Assembly (NCBI GenBank): GCA_038236705.1 | Contig: JBBRZN010000017.1 | Location: forward strand, 1-44,801 | Source: AC-32 sp038236705 | GTDB taxonomy: Bacteria > Actinomycetota > Thermoleophilia > Gaiellales > Gaiellaceae | Direction: 5' to 3' | Length of the DNA: 44,801 nt | Shown here: piece by piece, positions 30,541 through 38,752 of the stretch | Position numbering within the stretch: position 1 is the stretch's first letter | Layout: every line of letters begins with the position of its first letter | Program-made: the position numbers and the translations under genes | The notes under the pieces: model-generated | Seen by the model: the letters and a program-made list of their open reading frames with translations, nothing else | Told to the model about the DNA's origin: nothing | Databases searched by the model: none

Positions 30541-31923
30541 CTAGGCCAGGACGGGAGCGGCAGCGGCGCGCTCGGCTGCGGCCTTGACGCCCTCCCCGAA
30601 GGTCGGAAAGACGTGGTGCATGGCGGCGAGCTCGTCAACGGTGGCCCCGAGCCGCAAGCCGATCGAGAACCCCTGAACCACATCGCCTGCGTTCCGCGAG
30701 ACGACGTGCAGGCCGAGCACGCGGCGGCTCGAGCGGTCGAAGACGATCTTGAAGAGACCATGCTCCGCGCCGATGTACGAGAAACGGCGCACGAACTCGT
30801 TGCGGACGACTTCCACCTCGAGGCCCTCCTCCTTGGCCTGCTCCTCGGTTAGCCCGACACCCGCGAGCTCGGGGTCGGTGAAGATCGCGGTGGGTAGCAC
30901 GGAGTAGTCGGCCGAGGAGACCTCCGCGCCGAACATGTCGTCGACGGCGAGCCTCGCCTGGTACTGCGCGACCGGCGTGAATTGCGCAACAGCGTTCACG
31001 TCGCCTGCTGCCCAGATGCCGGGCACGGAGGTTCGCATCCGCTCGTCCACCGCGATCCCGAGCTTGGTCGTTTCGATGCCAACGGCCTCGAGGTTCAACC
31101 CTTCGACGTTCGGCACCCGGCCCGAGGCGAGCAGTACGTGGGAAACGCGGAGCTCGCGCTCGGCCGAGCCGTCCCGTGGGGCGATCATGGCGACGATTGC
31201 GACATCCTCGCGGCGGACGCTCTTAACGAACACCGAGGTCGCGATCTCGAGACCCTCCGCTTCGAGGGCGGCGGTGAGCGTCGCGGAGGCCTCGGCGTCC
31301 GAGTTCGGTGAGATCCGCTCGAGCGCGTCGACGATCGTCACCCTGGAGCCGAAGCGCGAGAAGATCTGGCCGAACTCGAGCCCGACCGCGCCTGCGCCGA
31401 CGACGAGCAGCGACTCGGGCAGTTCGGTGAGCTCGAGCGCCGAGACGTGGTCGAGCCAGTCGATCTCGTCGATGCCTTCGATGGGTGGCACTGCCGTTCG
31501 CGAGCCGGTGGCGATCAGGATGCGTTCTGCGCGCAGCTCGCGCTCGCCGGCGCGGACCGTGTCCGAGTCGACCAGCGTCGCCTCGCCCTGGACGGTCTCG
31601 AAGCTGGCGGCTTGGAGGTCTTGAACCCACCGGGGCTGCGGTTTCTTGAGCGTCTCCTTCCAAGCGCGGACGCCGGCGAGATCGACCGTGGCCGTCCCAG
31701 CCTCGACTCCGATCTTCCGGGCAAGCGTGTTCACGTCGTGCGCGAGCTCGGCGGCGACGAGGTAGGCCTTTGTCGGCGTGCACGCGACGTTGGGGCAGCT
31801 GCCACCCCAGCGCTCCTTCTCCACGAGCGCCACGCGCGCCCCATGCTCGCGGGCTGCCTTGCCGGCCGCGTCCCGGGCGGCCGAGCCCGCTCCCAGGACA
31901 ATCAGGTCGAACTGCTCGCTCAT
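30541..31923 (-). CDS. FAD-dependent pyridine nucleotide-disulfide oxidoreductase
   Basis: The 460-residue protein is of the dihydrolipoamide dehydrogenase/mercuric reductase/mycothione reductase class. It has the FAD site VLGAGSAARDAAG, the redox pair in GGSCPNVACTPTK (Cys-x4-Cys), ILIATGSR, NAD site VVGAGAVGLEFGQIFSRFG, the second FAD motif GIWAAGDVNA, and the dimer-interface HHVFPTFGEGVK. The second cysteine is followed by TPTK rather than IPSK, as in several mercuric reductase-like proteins. No mer or 2-oxoacid dehydrogenase genes are near, so the substrate is open. ATG 31923 is chosen for the GGAGGAGG sequence 7 bases upstream; a second ATG at 31944 is less well placed. Confidence 0.87.
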   Translation of the reverse strand: MSEQFDLIVLGAGSAARDAAGKAAREHGARVALVEKERWGGSCPNVACTPTKAYLVAAELAHDVNTLARKIGVEAGTATVDLAGVRAWKETLKKPQPRWVQDLQAASFETVQGEATLVDSDTVRAGERELRAERILIATGSRTAVPPIEGIDEIDWLDHVSALELTELPESLLVVGAGAVGLEFGQIFSRFGSRVTIVDALERISPNSDAEASATLTAALEAEGLEIATSVFVKSVRREDVAIVAMIAPRDGSAERELRVSHVLLASGRVPNVEGLNLEAVGIETTKLGIAVDERMRTSVPGIWAAGDVNAVAQFTPVAQYQARLAVDDMFGAEVSSADYSVLPTAIFTDPELAGVGLTEEQAKEEGLEVEVVRNEFVRRFSYIGAEHGLFKIVFDRSSRRVLGLHVVSRNAGDVVQGFSIGLRLGATVDELAAMHHVFPTFGEGVKAAAERAAAAPVLA

Positions 31924-32031
31924 GCCCGTGCCTCCTCCAATCATGTTCCCGCGTCCGTCTTGCCTGGCGGCAAGGAATCTCCACTCGAACTGTCGCGTAA
32001 CGCAGAGCCTTGTTACAAGGACAGTCGAGCC
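31924..32031. promoter_or_regulatory. Divergent control region with nested inverted repeats
   Basis: The 108 bp between the flavoprotein and cyclase genes contain CTCGAACTGTC (31984-31994), matched by GACAGTCGAG (32020-32029) apart from one extra base, and a 13-bp palindrome CCTTGTTACAAGG (32008-32020). The right arm covers the GACAGT box of the cyclase gene, so a repressor binding here could block it. Confidence 0.5.
32020..32025 (+). promoter_or_regulatory. Leaderless -10 box (GACAGT) of the cyclase-family gene
   Basis: GACAGT is followed by exactly six bases and the ATG at 32032. It lies within the inverted-repeat arm described for this region. Confidence 0.4.
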
Positions 32032-32628
32032 ATGGAGATCATCGACATCAGCGTGCCGCTGCGGGAAGGGATGGTCACGTACCCGGGCGATCCGGTCCTG
32101 CGGATGGAGCGCGCGGCCTCGATCGCGAAGGGCGACGTGGTCAACCTGACCCGGATGGACTTCGGCCTGCACTCCGGCACACACGTCGACGCTCCCGTGC
32201 ACTTCATCGACGGCGCCTCGGGCGTGGACTCGGTCCCCCTCGAGGCGCTCGTCGGGCCGTGCGAGGTCGTCGAGGTGCCGGACCTGTCTCGCGACTCGGT
32301 CGCCCAGGCGCCGGAGGACGCGGAGCGCGTGCTCTTCAAGACGCCGAGCTCCGAGCTCTGGGCGCGCGACGAGTTTGTCGAAAAGTTCGCCCGGCTGGAC
32401 GGCGAGGCGGCGGCCCTGCTCGTGGAGCGTCGCGTGCGACTCGTCGGCGTCGACTACCTCTCGGTTGGAGACGAGGCTGCGCACCACACGCTGCTCGAGG
32501 CCGGCGTGGTGCCGGTCGAGGGCCTCGACCTGCGCGGCGTCGAGCCGGGCACCTACGAGCTGATCTGTCTGCCGCTCCGCGTCGTCGGAGCCGATGGCGC
32601 CCCGGCCAGGGCCCTGCTCCGGCGCTAG
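32032..32628 (+). CDS. Cyclase/kynurenine formamidase-family hydrolase
   Basis: The 198-residue protein has the metal-binding signature HSGTHVDAPVHF (H-x-G-T-H-x-D-x-P-x-H; about residues 47-58), the opening IIDISVPLREGMVTYPGDP, and the late segment VRLVGVDYLSVGD. Family members hydrolyse N-formylkynurenine, isatin or similar amides. The ATG start has a GACAGT box six bases upstream. No other tryptophan-degradation genes are adjacent, so the substrate is unknown. Its TAG stop shares a CTAG with the stop of the convergent M24-like gene. Confidence 0.88.
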   Translation: MEIIDISVPLREGMVTYPGDPVLRMERAASIAKGDVVNLTRMDFGLHSGTHVDAPVHFIDGASGVDSVPLEALVGPCEVVEVPDLSRDSVAQAPEDAERVLFKTPSSELWARDEFVEKFARLDGEAAALLVERRVRLVGVDYLSVGDEAAHHTLLEAGVVPVEGLDLRGVEPGTYELICLPLRVVGADGAPARALLRR

Positions 32629-33680
32629 TACTGAAGCTCGACCACGGCTGCGCGGGGGATTCGCGCCGCCGTCTCGAGTTCGGGGAACCTCGGCGTTCGC
32701 GTCAGGACCTTGGGCCCTTCGGCGGTGACGAGCACGGTGTCCTCGGACTTGCCGCCTCCCGTGACCGATGGGTTCCAGGCGACCGCGCCGACCGGCGGAA
32801 GCGGGGTCCGCTCGCCGGGGACGGCGAAGACCTCTCGCCCCTTGTAGCCGGTGAGGCCGCCCTGGTGGTGGTACCGCCACTCCTCTGGGAAGCCTTCGCG
32901 GTCGTACGCCTCCGCGATCACCTCGAAGAGCTCGCCGTGCGTCCGGCCGGGGCGGCAGGCGGCAATCACGGACGCGTCGACCTCGGCCGCCGCGCGCACG
33001 AGCTCGGCCAGCCGCTCCGGCGGCGGGCCGAAGGAGGCGATCCGCGTCAGCGAGACGTGCAGTCCCTCGCGCTCGGCCGTCAGCGCCAGCAGCGCGTGGC
33101 GGCCGAGCAGCGCTTCGGTGGGGAGCGGGTGGCGGTGCAGCGGTTGCCGCTTCTCCCCCGCCACGAGGTTCACGCGCACGATGAGATCTCGGGCCCGAGC
33201 TTCGCGCATGAGCTCCGCCGCGGCCTCGAGCTCGGTCAGCTTCGGGCTCAGGCGCTCCAGCGTGGCCCCGAACGCGTCCGCCGCGTCCGCGCCGGCGCGG
33301 CGGTAGCGTCCGACCTCGTCCGCGCCGAGCGCCCGCCGGTGGGGCGCCAGCTGCGCCTCGAGCTCAGAGTCGCGGGGCGTCTCGCCGCCGACGAGCCGCT
33401 TGATCGTTGCCACGACCCCCTCGTGCCAGGGGAACGGCACGGGCTCGTAGCCGAGCTCCTCGAGCCGCTCCTCGGCCTCCACGCGCGCGCGCTCGATGTC
33501 CGCAAACAAGACGAGCGCGTCGCCGTCGCGCAGGACGACCGTGTAGTCGGCGCCGCCGATGTCCACCGGGCGGCCGCGGCCGCAGAGCAGCCAGCGCACG
33601 TTCTCCGGCGCCGAGACGACAAGCTGGGCGCCGCCGGCCGCCTCGAGCGCGGCGCGGCGCTTCCGCTCCGCCTCCGTCAT
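32625..33680 (-). CDS. M24 (creatinase/aminopeptidase P-fold) protein lacking metal ligands
   Basis: The 351-residue protein has an N-terminal creatinase-like domain and a C-terminal pita-bread M24 domain. The M24 metal site normally needs Asp, Asp, His, Glu and Glu. Here the DxGxxx..D-x-T-R region reads ALTAEREGLHVSLTR, so both aspartates are replaced. EPGIY reads NPSVT (Glu lost). Only the His of YHHQGG and the Glu of KSEDTVLV remain. It is therefore unlikely to be a two-metal peptidase; a metal-free hydrolase like creatinase, or a binding protein, is possible. It overlaps the GH15 stop by 4 nt. Confidence 0.78.
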   Translation of the reverse strand: MTEAERKRRAALEAAGGAQLVVSAPENVRWLLCGRGRPVDIGGADYTVVLRDGDALVLFADIERARVEAEERLEELGYEPVPFPWHEGVVATIKRLVGGETPRDSELEAQLAPHRRALGADEVGRYRRAGADAADAFGATLERLSPKLTELEAAAELMREARARDLIVRVNLVAGEKRQPLHRHPLPTEALLGRHALLALTAEREGLHVSLTRIASFGPPPERLAELVRAAAEVDASVIAACRPGRTHGELFEVIAEAYDREGFPEEWRYHHQGGLTGYKGREVFAVPGERTPLPPVGAVAWNPSVTGGGKSEDTVLVTAEGPKVLTRTPRFPELETAARIPRAAVVELQY

Positions 33681-35542
33681 CGTGTCGAAGCGGCCGTGGC
33701 GTCCGGCGTCATGGGGCTCATCGACTCTTCCGGCAGGTCGAGCGCGATCGCGGCCTGGATCAGGCCGAGGTGCGAGAAGGCCTGCGGAAAGTTCCCGATT
33801 AGCTCGCCGGAAAGAGGGTCGATTTCCTCGGCCAGGAGGCCGACGTCGTTGCAGAAGCCGAGCAGCCGCTCGAACAGCTCACGCGCCCGCTCCATCTCAC
33901 CGGCGCGCGCGAGGCACTCGACGAGCCAGAACGAGCAGATGGCGAAGGTCGCCTCTTCGCCCGCGAGGCCGTCGACGCCGTCCGTGACGTAGCGGTACAC
34001 GAAGCCGTCCGCGGAGAGCTCGGAGATGGTCCGCTCGAAGGTCGCCCGGGCACGCAGGTCGTCGTGCTTGACGAAGCCGACGATCGGGATCATCAGGTTC
34101 GAGGCGTCGAGCTTGCCGCCGTCGCCGAACGACTGCAGGAAAGCGCCGGTGTGCCCGTCGACTCCCTCCTTTTCGATCAGCTCGCGCAGCTCGCCCCGGT
34201 TCGCGCGCCAGTTGTCGAGGTCGCCCTTCCGGCCGTCGAGCTCCGCAATCCGCACGACCCGGTCGAGCGCGACCCAGGCCATCACCTTCGAGTAGGTGAA
34301 ATGCCGCGGCTCGCCGCGGATCTCCCAGATGCCCTGGTCGGGCTCGCGCCACCTGTCGATCACGGCGCCCGCGACGCGGCTCAGGAACTCCCAGAAGACC
34401 TCGTCGATTTCGCCCCCGTGCTCCCGGTAGATCCAGACCGTGTCGAGCAGCTCTCCGAAGACGTCGAGCTGGAACTGCGAGTAGGCGCCGTTGCCGATCC
34501 GAACCGGCCGCGAGCCGCGGTAGCCCTCGAGCCAGTCGAGCTCGACCTCGGGGAGCAGTCGCTCGCCGCCGACGCCGTACATGATCTGCAGCTCGCTCGC
34601 ACGGCCCGCCGTCGTACGTTTCAGCCACGCCATGTACGCGTGCGCCTCGTCGTTGTAGCCGAGCGCGAAGAGGGCGTTCAGCGCCAGGGCGGAGTCACGC
34701 AGCCAGCTGAACCGGTAGTCCCAGTTCCGCTCGCCCCCGATCTCCTCGGGGAGCGACGTCGTCGCCGCTGCGACGATCGACCCGGTGGGCCCGTTCGTCA
34801 GCGCCTTGAGGACGAGCGCGCTGCGCAGGACCTGCTCGCGGTACGGCCCCTCGTACGTGCAGCGATCCGCCCACGCGACCCAGGTGGAGACACTTTCGTC
34901 CAGCTTCGCGTGCACCTCCTCGCCGGTCAGCCTGCGCGGATCGAGCTCGTGCGGAAGCTGGTAGGTCAGGACGACGAACGCTTCCTCGCCCGCGCGCAGC
35001 GTCCGGTTTCCCTGAGTCGCGGAACGCTCGGCGTCGCCGAAGGGCAGCTCGCTCTGGAGCACGAGCGCGTCCGCGCCCCCGTACGCGATCACGAGGTCGG
35101 CGGCAAGTGTCTCGAGCCGCGGCGTGGTCAGGCCGTAGTCGAAGCGCGGCACGAACTTCACCTTCACGGCAACCTCGCCGTCGGTGCAGCGGGCAATCCG
35201 GATCAGCTGATGCTCTGGGTGGGCCGAATGCGTGTCTTCCCGCGCTTCCGGAATACGGAACGCGAAGAAGTCCGTCAGGACCAGCGCCCCGGTCGGCGAC
35301 CGGAAGGTCGTCTCGAGCACGTTCGTGCCGGGGAGATACCGCCGCGCGGACTCGTAGTCGTCGTCGATCGGCGCAATCCGGAAAAAGCCGGCCTTGGCCC
35401 AGTCGAGGATGCGCGCGAAGACGGCCTCGAAGCGGTGGAACGTGCACCAGTCGATCGAGCCGTCCTTCGAGACGAGCGCGCCCGAATGACAGTCGGACAG
35501 GAGCGCGTAGTCGGCGATTGGGGGATAGATCTCGACCGTCAT
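33677..35542 (-). CDS. GH15 glucoamylase/trehalase-like glycoside hydrolase
   Basis: The 621-residue protein has an N-terminal beta-sandwich domain (to about residue 230) and a C-terminal (alpha/alpha)6 barrel. Catalytic regions are visible: GIWEIRGEPRHFTYSKVMAW (Glu near residue 407) and LLAEEIDPLSGELIGNFPQA (Glu near 572). GGERNWDYRFSWLRDSAL is the substrate-binding signature of the family. Bacterial GH15 members hydrolyse alpha-glucans, isomalto-oligosaccharides or trehalose to glucose. No signal peptide is seen, so it acts in the cytoplasm. It sits between glucose dehydrogenase and the M24-like gene with 4-nt overlaps, giving glucose release and then oxidation in one operon. Confidence 0.9.
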   Translation of the reverse strand: MTVEIYPPIADYALLSDCHSGALVSKDGSIDWCTFHRFEAVFARILDWAKAGFFRIAPIDDDYESARRYLPGTNVLETTFRSPTGALVLTDFFAFRIPEAREDTHSAHPEHQLIRIARCTDGEVAVKVKFVPRFDYGLTTPRLETLAADLVIAYGGADALVLQSELPFGDAERSATQGNRTLRAGEEAFVVLTYQLPHELDPRRLTGEEVHAKLDESVSTWVAWADRCTYEGPYREQVLRSALVLKALTNGPTGSIVAAATTSLPEEIGGERNWDYRFSWLRDSALALNALFALGYNDEAHAYMAWLKRTTAGRASELQIMYGVGGERLLPEVELDWLEGYRGSRPVRIGNGAYSQFQLDVFGELLDTVWIYREHGGEIDEVFWEFLSRVAGAVIDRWREPDQGIWEIRGEPRHFTYSKVMAWVALDRVVRIAELDGRKGDLDNWRANRGELRELIEKEGVDGHTGAFLQSFGDGGKLDASNLMIPIVGFVKHDDLRARATFERTISELSADGFVYRYVTDGVDGLAGEEATFAICSFWLVECLARAGEMERARELFERLLGFCNDVGLLAEEIDPLSGELIGNFPQAFSHLGLIQAAIALDLPEESMSPMTPDATAASTR

Positions 35543-36648
35543 TGGCTTCCGTTCACCTCCACAAAAACCTTGATCGCGTCGCGGTCCTCGGTCAGAGCCT
35601 GGATCATCTCCTCGTAGGCGTCGAGACCGCGGATCGGGGTCGTCAGTAGCTGCTCGAGCCAGCCCGGGAAGAGCGCCTGCGCCTTGATCAGGTCGTCCAC
35701 GCCGCTGCGGAAGTCGGCCGGGGAGGCGTTGACCGTGCCGACCATGACCTTGTTGCCGAGCACGAAACCCTGGTTGATCGCGTCCGAGTTGATCTCCGTC
35801 TTACGCTCGCCGCTGGTGATGCTCGACAGCACGAGGACGCCATTCTTGCCCAGCGCCTCCGCAGCCTCCCAGATGATCGGCGAGAAGCCGGTCGCGTCCA
35901 TGATCAGGTCGAAGGGGCCGCGCTCGGAGCTGATCTCGGCGAGGCTCCGGTCCTGTGTCGAGTAGTAGACGCCGCCGAGCTGCTCGACCAGCTCGCTGTT
36001 GCGGTACGGTGGCTTGGGCAGCGCGGCGACCGTCAGCTGCAGCCCGCGCAGGCGCGCCGCCAGCCCCATCAGCAGCCCGATCGTTCCGGAGCCGAGGATC
36101 AGCGCGCTGCGCGGCTGCCAGACCTTCAGGCGCCGCTGGATCTCGAAGGCGTGGTTGATCCCCTTCTCCGTCACCGTCGTCGGCTCGAGCAACACGCCGA
36201 CCTCTCGCAACGTCTGCGGCAACGGGAAGACGAAGTCCGAGTCATCGACGTAGAACTCGGTCAGGTAGCCGTGCAACAGGTTGATCCCGCGCTCGAAGTA
36301 GACGTCGTCGGTGGTGAAATCCTGGAGGCCGATCTTCCCGTAGATGCTCGAGCCCGGTCGGCGGACGCTCGCGACGACGTAGGTGCCGGGGCGGATCGTG
36401 TCGGGCACGTTCGGCCCCACCTCGACCACCTGGCCGAAGTTCTCGTGGCCGATGACGAGGAAGTCGTCCCCGGGCGGGGGGGCGCCGTACTCGGCGTCGT
36501 TGATCTCCTTGTCCGTCCCGTCGACCCCGACCCGGAGGACCCTGACGAGCACGCCGCGACCGTCGGGCACGTCGGTGACGCGTGGCTTGGGGATCTCCGC
36601 GAGGTGGATCGAGTTGCGCTTGCCCGGTGTGACTGCGATGGCTTTCAT
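35539..36648 (-). CDS. gdh: Glucose 1-dehydrogenase (medium-chain, zinc-type)
   Basis: This 369-residue MDR enzyme is like archaeal glucose dehydrogenases. It shows VGVDGTDKEI (catalytic-zinc Asp, about residue 43), FLVIGHENFG (His-Glu), LLEPTTVTEKGINHAFE (the Glu-rich substrate and zinc region), and a nucleotide site near ALILGSGTIGLLMGLAA. It oxidises glucose to gluconolactone with NAD(P). The structural-zinc lobe, which normally carries four cysteines, reads RRPGSSIYGKIGLQDFTTDD and contains none. The ATG has a GACAAT box six bases upstream and heads the gdh-GH15-M24 operon. Confidence 0.88.
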   Translation of the reverse strand: MKAIAVTPGKRNSIHLAEIPKPRVTDVPDGRGVLVRVLRVGVDGTDKEINDAEYGAPPPGDDFLVIGHENFGQVVEVGPNVPDTIRPGTYVVASVRRPGSSIYGKIGLQDFTTDDVYFERGINLLHGYLTEFYVDDSDFVFPLPQTLREVGVLLEPTTVTEKGINHAFEIQRRLKVWQPRSALILGSGTIGLLMGLAARLRGLQLTVAALPKPPYRNSELVEQLGGVYYSTQDRSLAEISSERGPFDLIMDATGFSPIIWEAAEALGKNGVLVLSSITSGERKTEINSDAINQGFVLGNKVMVGTVNASPADFRSGVDDLIKAQALFPGWLEQLLTTPIRGLDAYEEMIQALTEDRDAIKVFVEVNGSQ

Positions 36649-36654
36649 GCGGCG

Positions 36655-36660
36655 ATTGTC
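36655..36660 (-). promoter_or_regulatory. Leaderless -10 box (GACAAT) of the gdh operon
   Basis: On the minus strand GACAAT is followed by six bases and the ATG at 36648. The identical hexamer at identical spacing precedes the antiporter gene. Confidence 0.45.
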
Positions 36661-36680
36661 TCTGAGCTGCCCGCGTCCGT

Positions 36681-36686
36681 TACAGT
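36681..36686 (+). promoter_or_regulatory. Leaderless -10 box (TACAGT) of the first ECF sigma gene
   Basis: TACAGT is followed by six bases and the GTG at 36693. The divergent region towards gdh is 44 bp and holds both boxes. Confidence 0.5.
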
Positions 36687-36692
36687 CGGTGC

Positions 36693-37331
36693 GTGGCGCA
36701 GGTCGGAGCAGCCGAGGCGCAGCTCCTCGACGCGCTTCGCGCCGGGGACGAGGCGGCGTTCGCGGAGCTCGTGCGCGAGTACCAGGCCTCGCTCGTGCGG
36801 GTGGCTCGGATCTACGTCTCGACGCAGGCCGCGGCCGAGGAGGTGGCGCAGGAGACCTGGCTCGGCGTCCTCAACGGGCTCGACCGTTTCGAGGGGCGCT
36901 CGTCTCTGCGCACCTGGATCTTCCGGATCCTGACCAACATCGCGAAGACGAGGGCGCAAAGGGACGGGCGTACGCTGCCGTTCTCCGCGCTGCAGGACCC
37001 GGGCTGGGTCCCGGAGGCGGCGGTCGACGCCGATCGATTCCTCGACTCTGAGCACCCACGCTGGCCGGGCCACTGGGCGCTGAGGCCTGAGCCCTGGCCT
37101 GAGGACGCCCTGGTCGCTGCGGAGACCCGCGGGCGCGTGGAGCAGGCAATCGAGGAGCTGCCGGCCTCCCAGCGCGCGGTCATCTCGCTGCGGGACATCG
37201 AAGGCTGGGACAGCGCGGAGGTGTGTAACGCTCTCGGAATCAGCGAGACCAATCAGAGGGTCTTGCTCCACCGGGCGCGCTCGAAAGTGCGGAGCGCGCT
37301 GGAGAGGTACCTGAATGAGGACGTGACGTGA
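36693..37331 (+). CDS. ECF-type RNA polymerase sigma factor
   Basis: The 212-residue protein has a sigma-2 domain (about residues 12-85: FAELVREYQASLVRVARIYV and RSSLRTWIFRILTNIAK) and a sigma-4 domain (about 145-205: AIEELPASQRAVISLRDIEGWDSAEV, then the HTH helix NQRVLLHRARSKVRSAL). A Trp- and Pro-rich linker of about 55 residues (ALQDPGWVPEAA, HPRWPGHWALRPEPWPED) separates them, longer than usual. It overlaps the zinc-finger anti-sigma gene by 4 nt, so the pair is coupled. The stimulus is unknown. Confidence 0.92.
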   Translation: MAQVGAAEAQLLDALRAGDEAAFAELVREYQASLVRVARIYVSTQAAAEEVAQETWLGVLNGLDRFEGRSSLRTWIFRILTNIAKTRAQRDGRTLPFSALQDPGWVPEAAVDADRFLDSEHPRWPGHWALRPEPWPEDALVAAETRGRVEQAIEELPASQRAVISLRDIEGWDSAEVCNALGISETNQRVLLHRARSKVRSALERYLNEDVT

Positions 37332-37582
37332 ACAACGCTCAGGCCGAACAGCTCAGTTGCCAGGAGCTCGTGGAGCTCGTCACCGATTACTTCGAGGGCG
37401 CGCTCTCCGAGGACGAGCGCGTGCGCTTCGAGGAGCACGCCGCAAGGTGCCACGGCTGCGGCGCGTACCTCGAGCAGATGCGGGCGACGGTCGAGCTGCT
37501 CGGGCGCCTGCCCGAGGAGTCGCTATCGCCCGATGCCGAGCGGCGTCTGCTGGAGGCCTTTCACGGCTGGCGCTCCACCTGA
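37328..37582 (+). CDS. Zinc-finger (zf-HC2) anti-sigma factor
   Basis: The 84-residue protein carries the HxxxCxxC zinc motif in HAARCHGCGAYL (about residues 37-48), preceded by CQELVELVTDYFEGALSEDE, the typical start of the ZAS domain. No membrane helix follows, so it is a soluble anti-sigma. The GTG overlaps the sigma stop by 4 nt (GTGA). It presumably binds and holds back the sigma factor encoded just before it. The last 60 bp overlap the 3' end of the antiporter gene on the other strand. Confidence 0.88.
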   Translation: MNNAQAEQLSCQELVELVTDYFEGALSEDERVRFEEHAARCHGCGAYLEQMRATVELLGRLPEESLSPDAERRLLEAFHGWRST

Positions 37583-38749
37583 GCGACGGAGAATCGTCAG
37601 CGCTCCGAGCGGGAAGAGGATCACCGACAGCAGGCCGGCCGCGATCAGCGCCGCGCCGTTTGTCTTGGTGATCAGCCCGGCCTCCATCCCGATCTGGCCG
37701 GCGACGACGAAGAAGCCGAGCGAGGTCGCTTGCAGCAGCCCGGCGGCGACTGTTTCCCGCGCGCTCACGAGCGGCCGGTAGAGCAGTGCTGGCAGCCCGC
37801 GCGCGGCCAGGAGGGCGACGAGGAAGAGCGGCACGCGGGCGATGGTCGAACCGCGGGCCAGCAGCGCGTCGAGGTCGAAGCGGATCCCGCTCGTGACGAA
37901 GAAGAACGGCACGAAGATCCCGAAGCCCGCCGCCTCGAGCTTGAGCCGGAATTGCGGGTGGGTCATTGCCTGGTCGGTGTCGACGAGCTTGAGAACAGCG
38001 CCGGCTACGAACGCCCCGAGGATCGCCTCGAGGCCGAACTTCTGGGCTAGCACGACGAAGGCCCCGAGCAGCACGAACGCTCCTCGGACCCGGATCTGGG
38101 CGCTCGTATCCTGGAGGCGGACGAGCGCCTGCGAGATGTGCATCGACCGCTCAATGCCCGCGATCGCGACGACCAACGCGACCACCAGCAGCGCGAATGC
38201 GCCGAGCAGGACGAGCTTGGCGCCGGTTCCGCTCGATTTCTCGGAGAAGAACAGCGAGAGCAGGACGATGGTCACGATGTCCGCGATCGAGGCTCCGGCG
38301 AGGACGAGCTGACCGAACTGTGAGCTCGCGGTGCCGGAGTCCTTCAGCACCGGGATGACGACGCCGAGCGAGGTCGCCGAGAGCATGATCGCGAGCAGGA
38401 GCGGGGAGCGGACGAGGCCGCCCGCGTCGAGCGCGAATCCGGCGGCGAGCGCGATCGCGAACGAGGCGACGAAACCGAGAGCGGTGACTCGCAGCAGCCG
38501 GCCGCGGAGCATCTCGAACTCCACCTCGAGCCCGGCGAGCAGGAGCAGGAACGCGAGCCCGAGCAGCGCCAGCACCTCGATCGGCGCGTCCACGCGCACC
38601 CAGCCGAGCCCGTCCGGCCCGATCGCGATGCCGAGCACGATCTCCAGCACCACGGCCGGGAGGCGCAGTCTCGGGACGAGCCCGAGCGCCAGCGGCGCCG
38701 CGAAGGCGACCGCGGCGACGATCGCCAGCCCGTCGAAGGGGAGGTCCAT
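37523..38749 (-). CDS. CPA2-family cation/proton antiporter
   Basis: The 408-residue membrane protein has about twelve helices of the Na/H exchanger (KefB-like) family. Motifs include LPAVVLEIVLGIAIGPDGLGWV (helix 2), LAFLLLLAGLEVEFEMLRGR (the L-x-G-L-E segment) and AIMLSATSLGVVIPVLKDSG, plus AGASIADIVTIVLLSLFF with the ion-binding Asp. It has no C-terminal RCK/TrkA regulatory domain. Its final codons overlap the convergent anti-sigma gene by 60 bp. The ATG has a GACAAT box six bases upstream. The transported ion (K or Na) cannot be told. Confidence 0.88.
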   Translation of the reverse strand: MDLPFDGLAIVAAVAFAAPLALGLVPRLRLPAVVLEIVLGIAIGPDGLGWVRVDAPIEVLALLGLAFLLLLAGLEVEFEMLRGRLLRVTALGFVASFAIALAAGFALDAGGLVRSPLLLAIMLSATSLGVVIPVLKDSGTASSQFGQLVLAGASIADIVTIVLLSLFFSEKSSGTGAKLVLLGAFALLVVALVVAIAGIERSMHISQALVRLQDTSAQIRVRGAFVLLGAFVVLAQKFGLEAILGAFVAGAVLKLVDTDQAMTHPQFRLKLEAAGFGIFVPFFFVTSGIRFDLDALLARGSTIARVPLFLVALLAARGLPALLYRPLVSARETVAAGLLQATSLGFFVVAGQIGMEAGLITKTNGAALIAAGLLSVILFPLGALTILRRSGGAPAVKGLQQTPLGIGR

Positions 38750-38752
38750 CGC

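Noticed and set aside
29148..30761. A 537-codon minus-strand frame opposite htrA
   Set aside because: The htrA triad and PDZ domain are clear on the plus strand, and the antisense frame crosses the terminator at 30495-30533.
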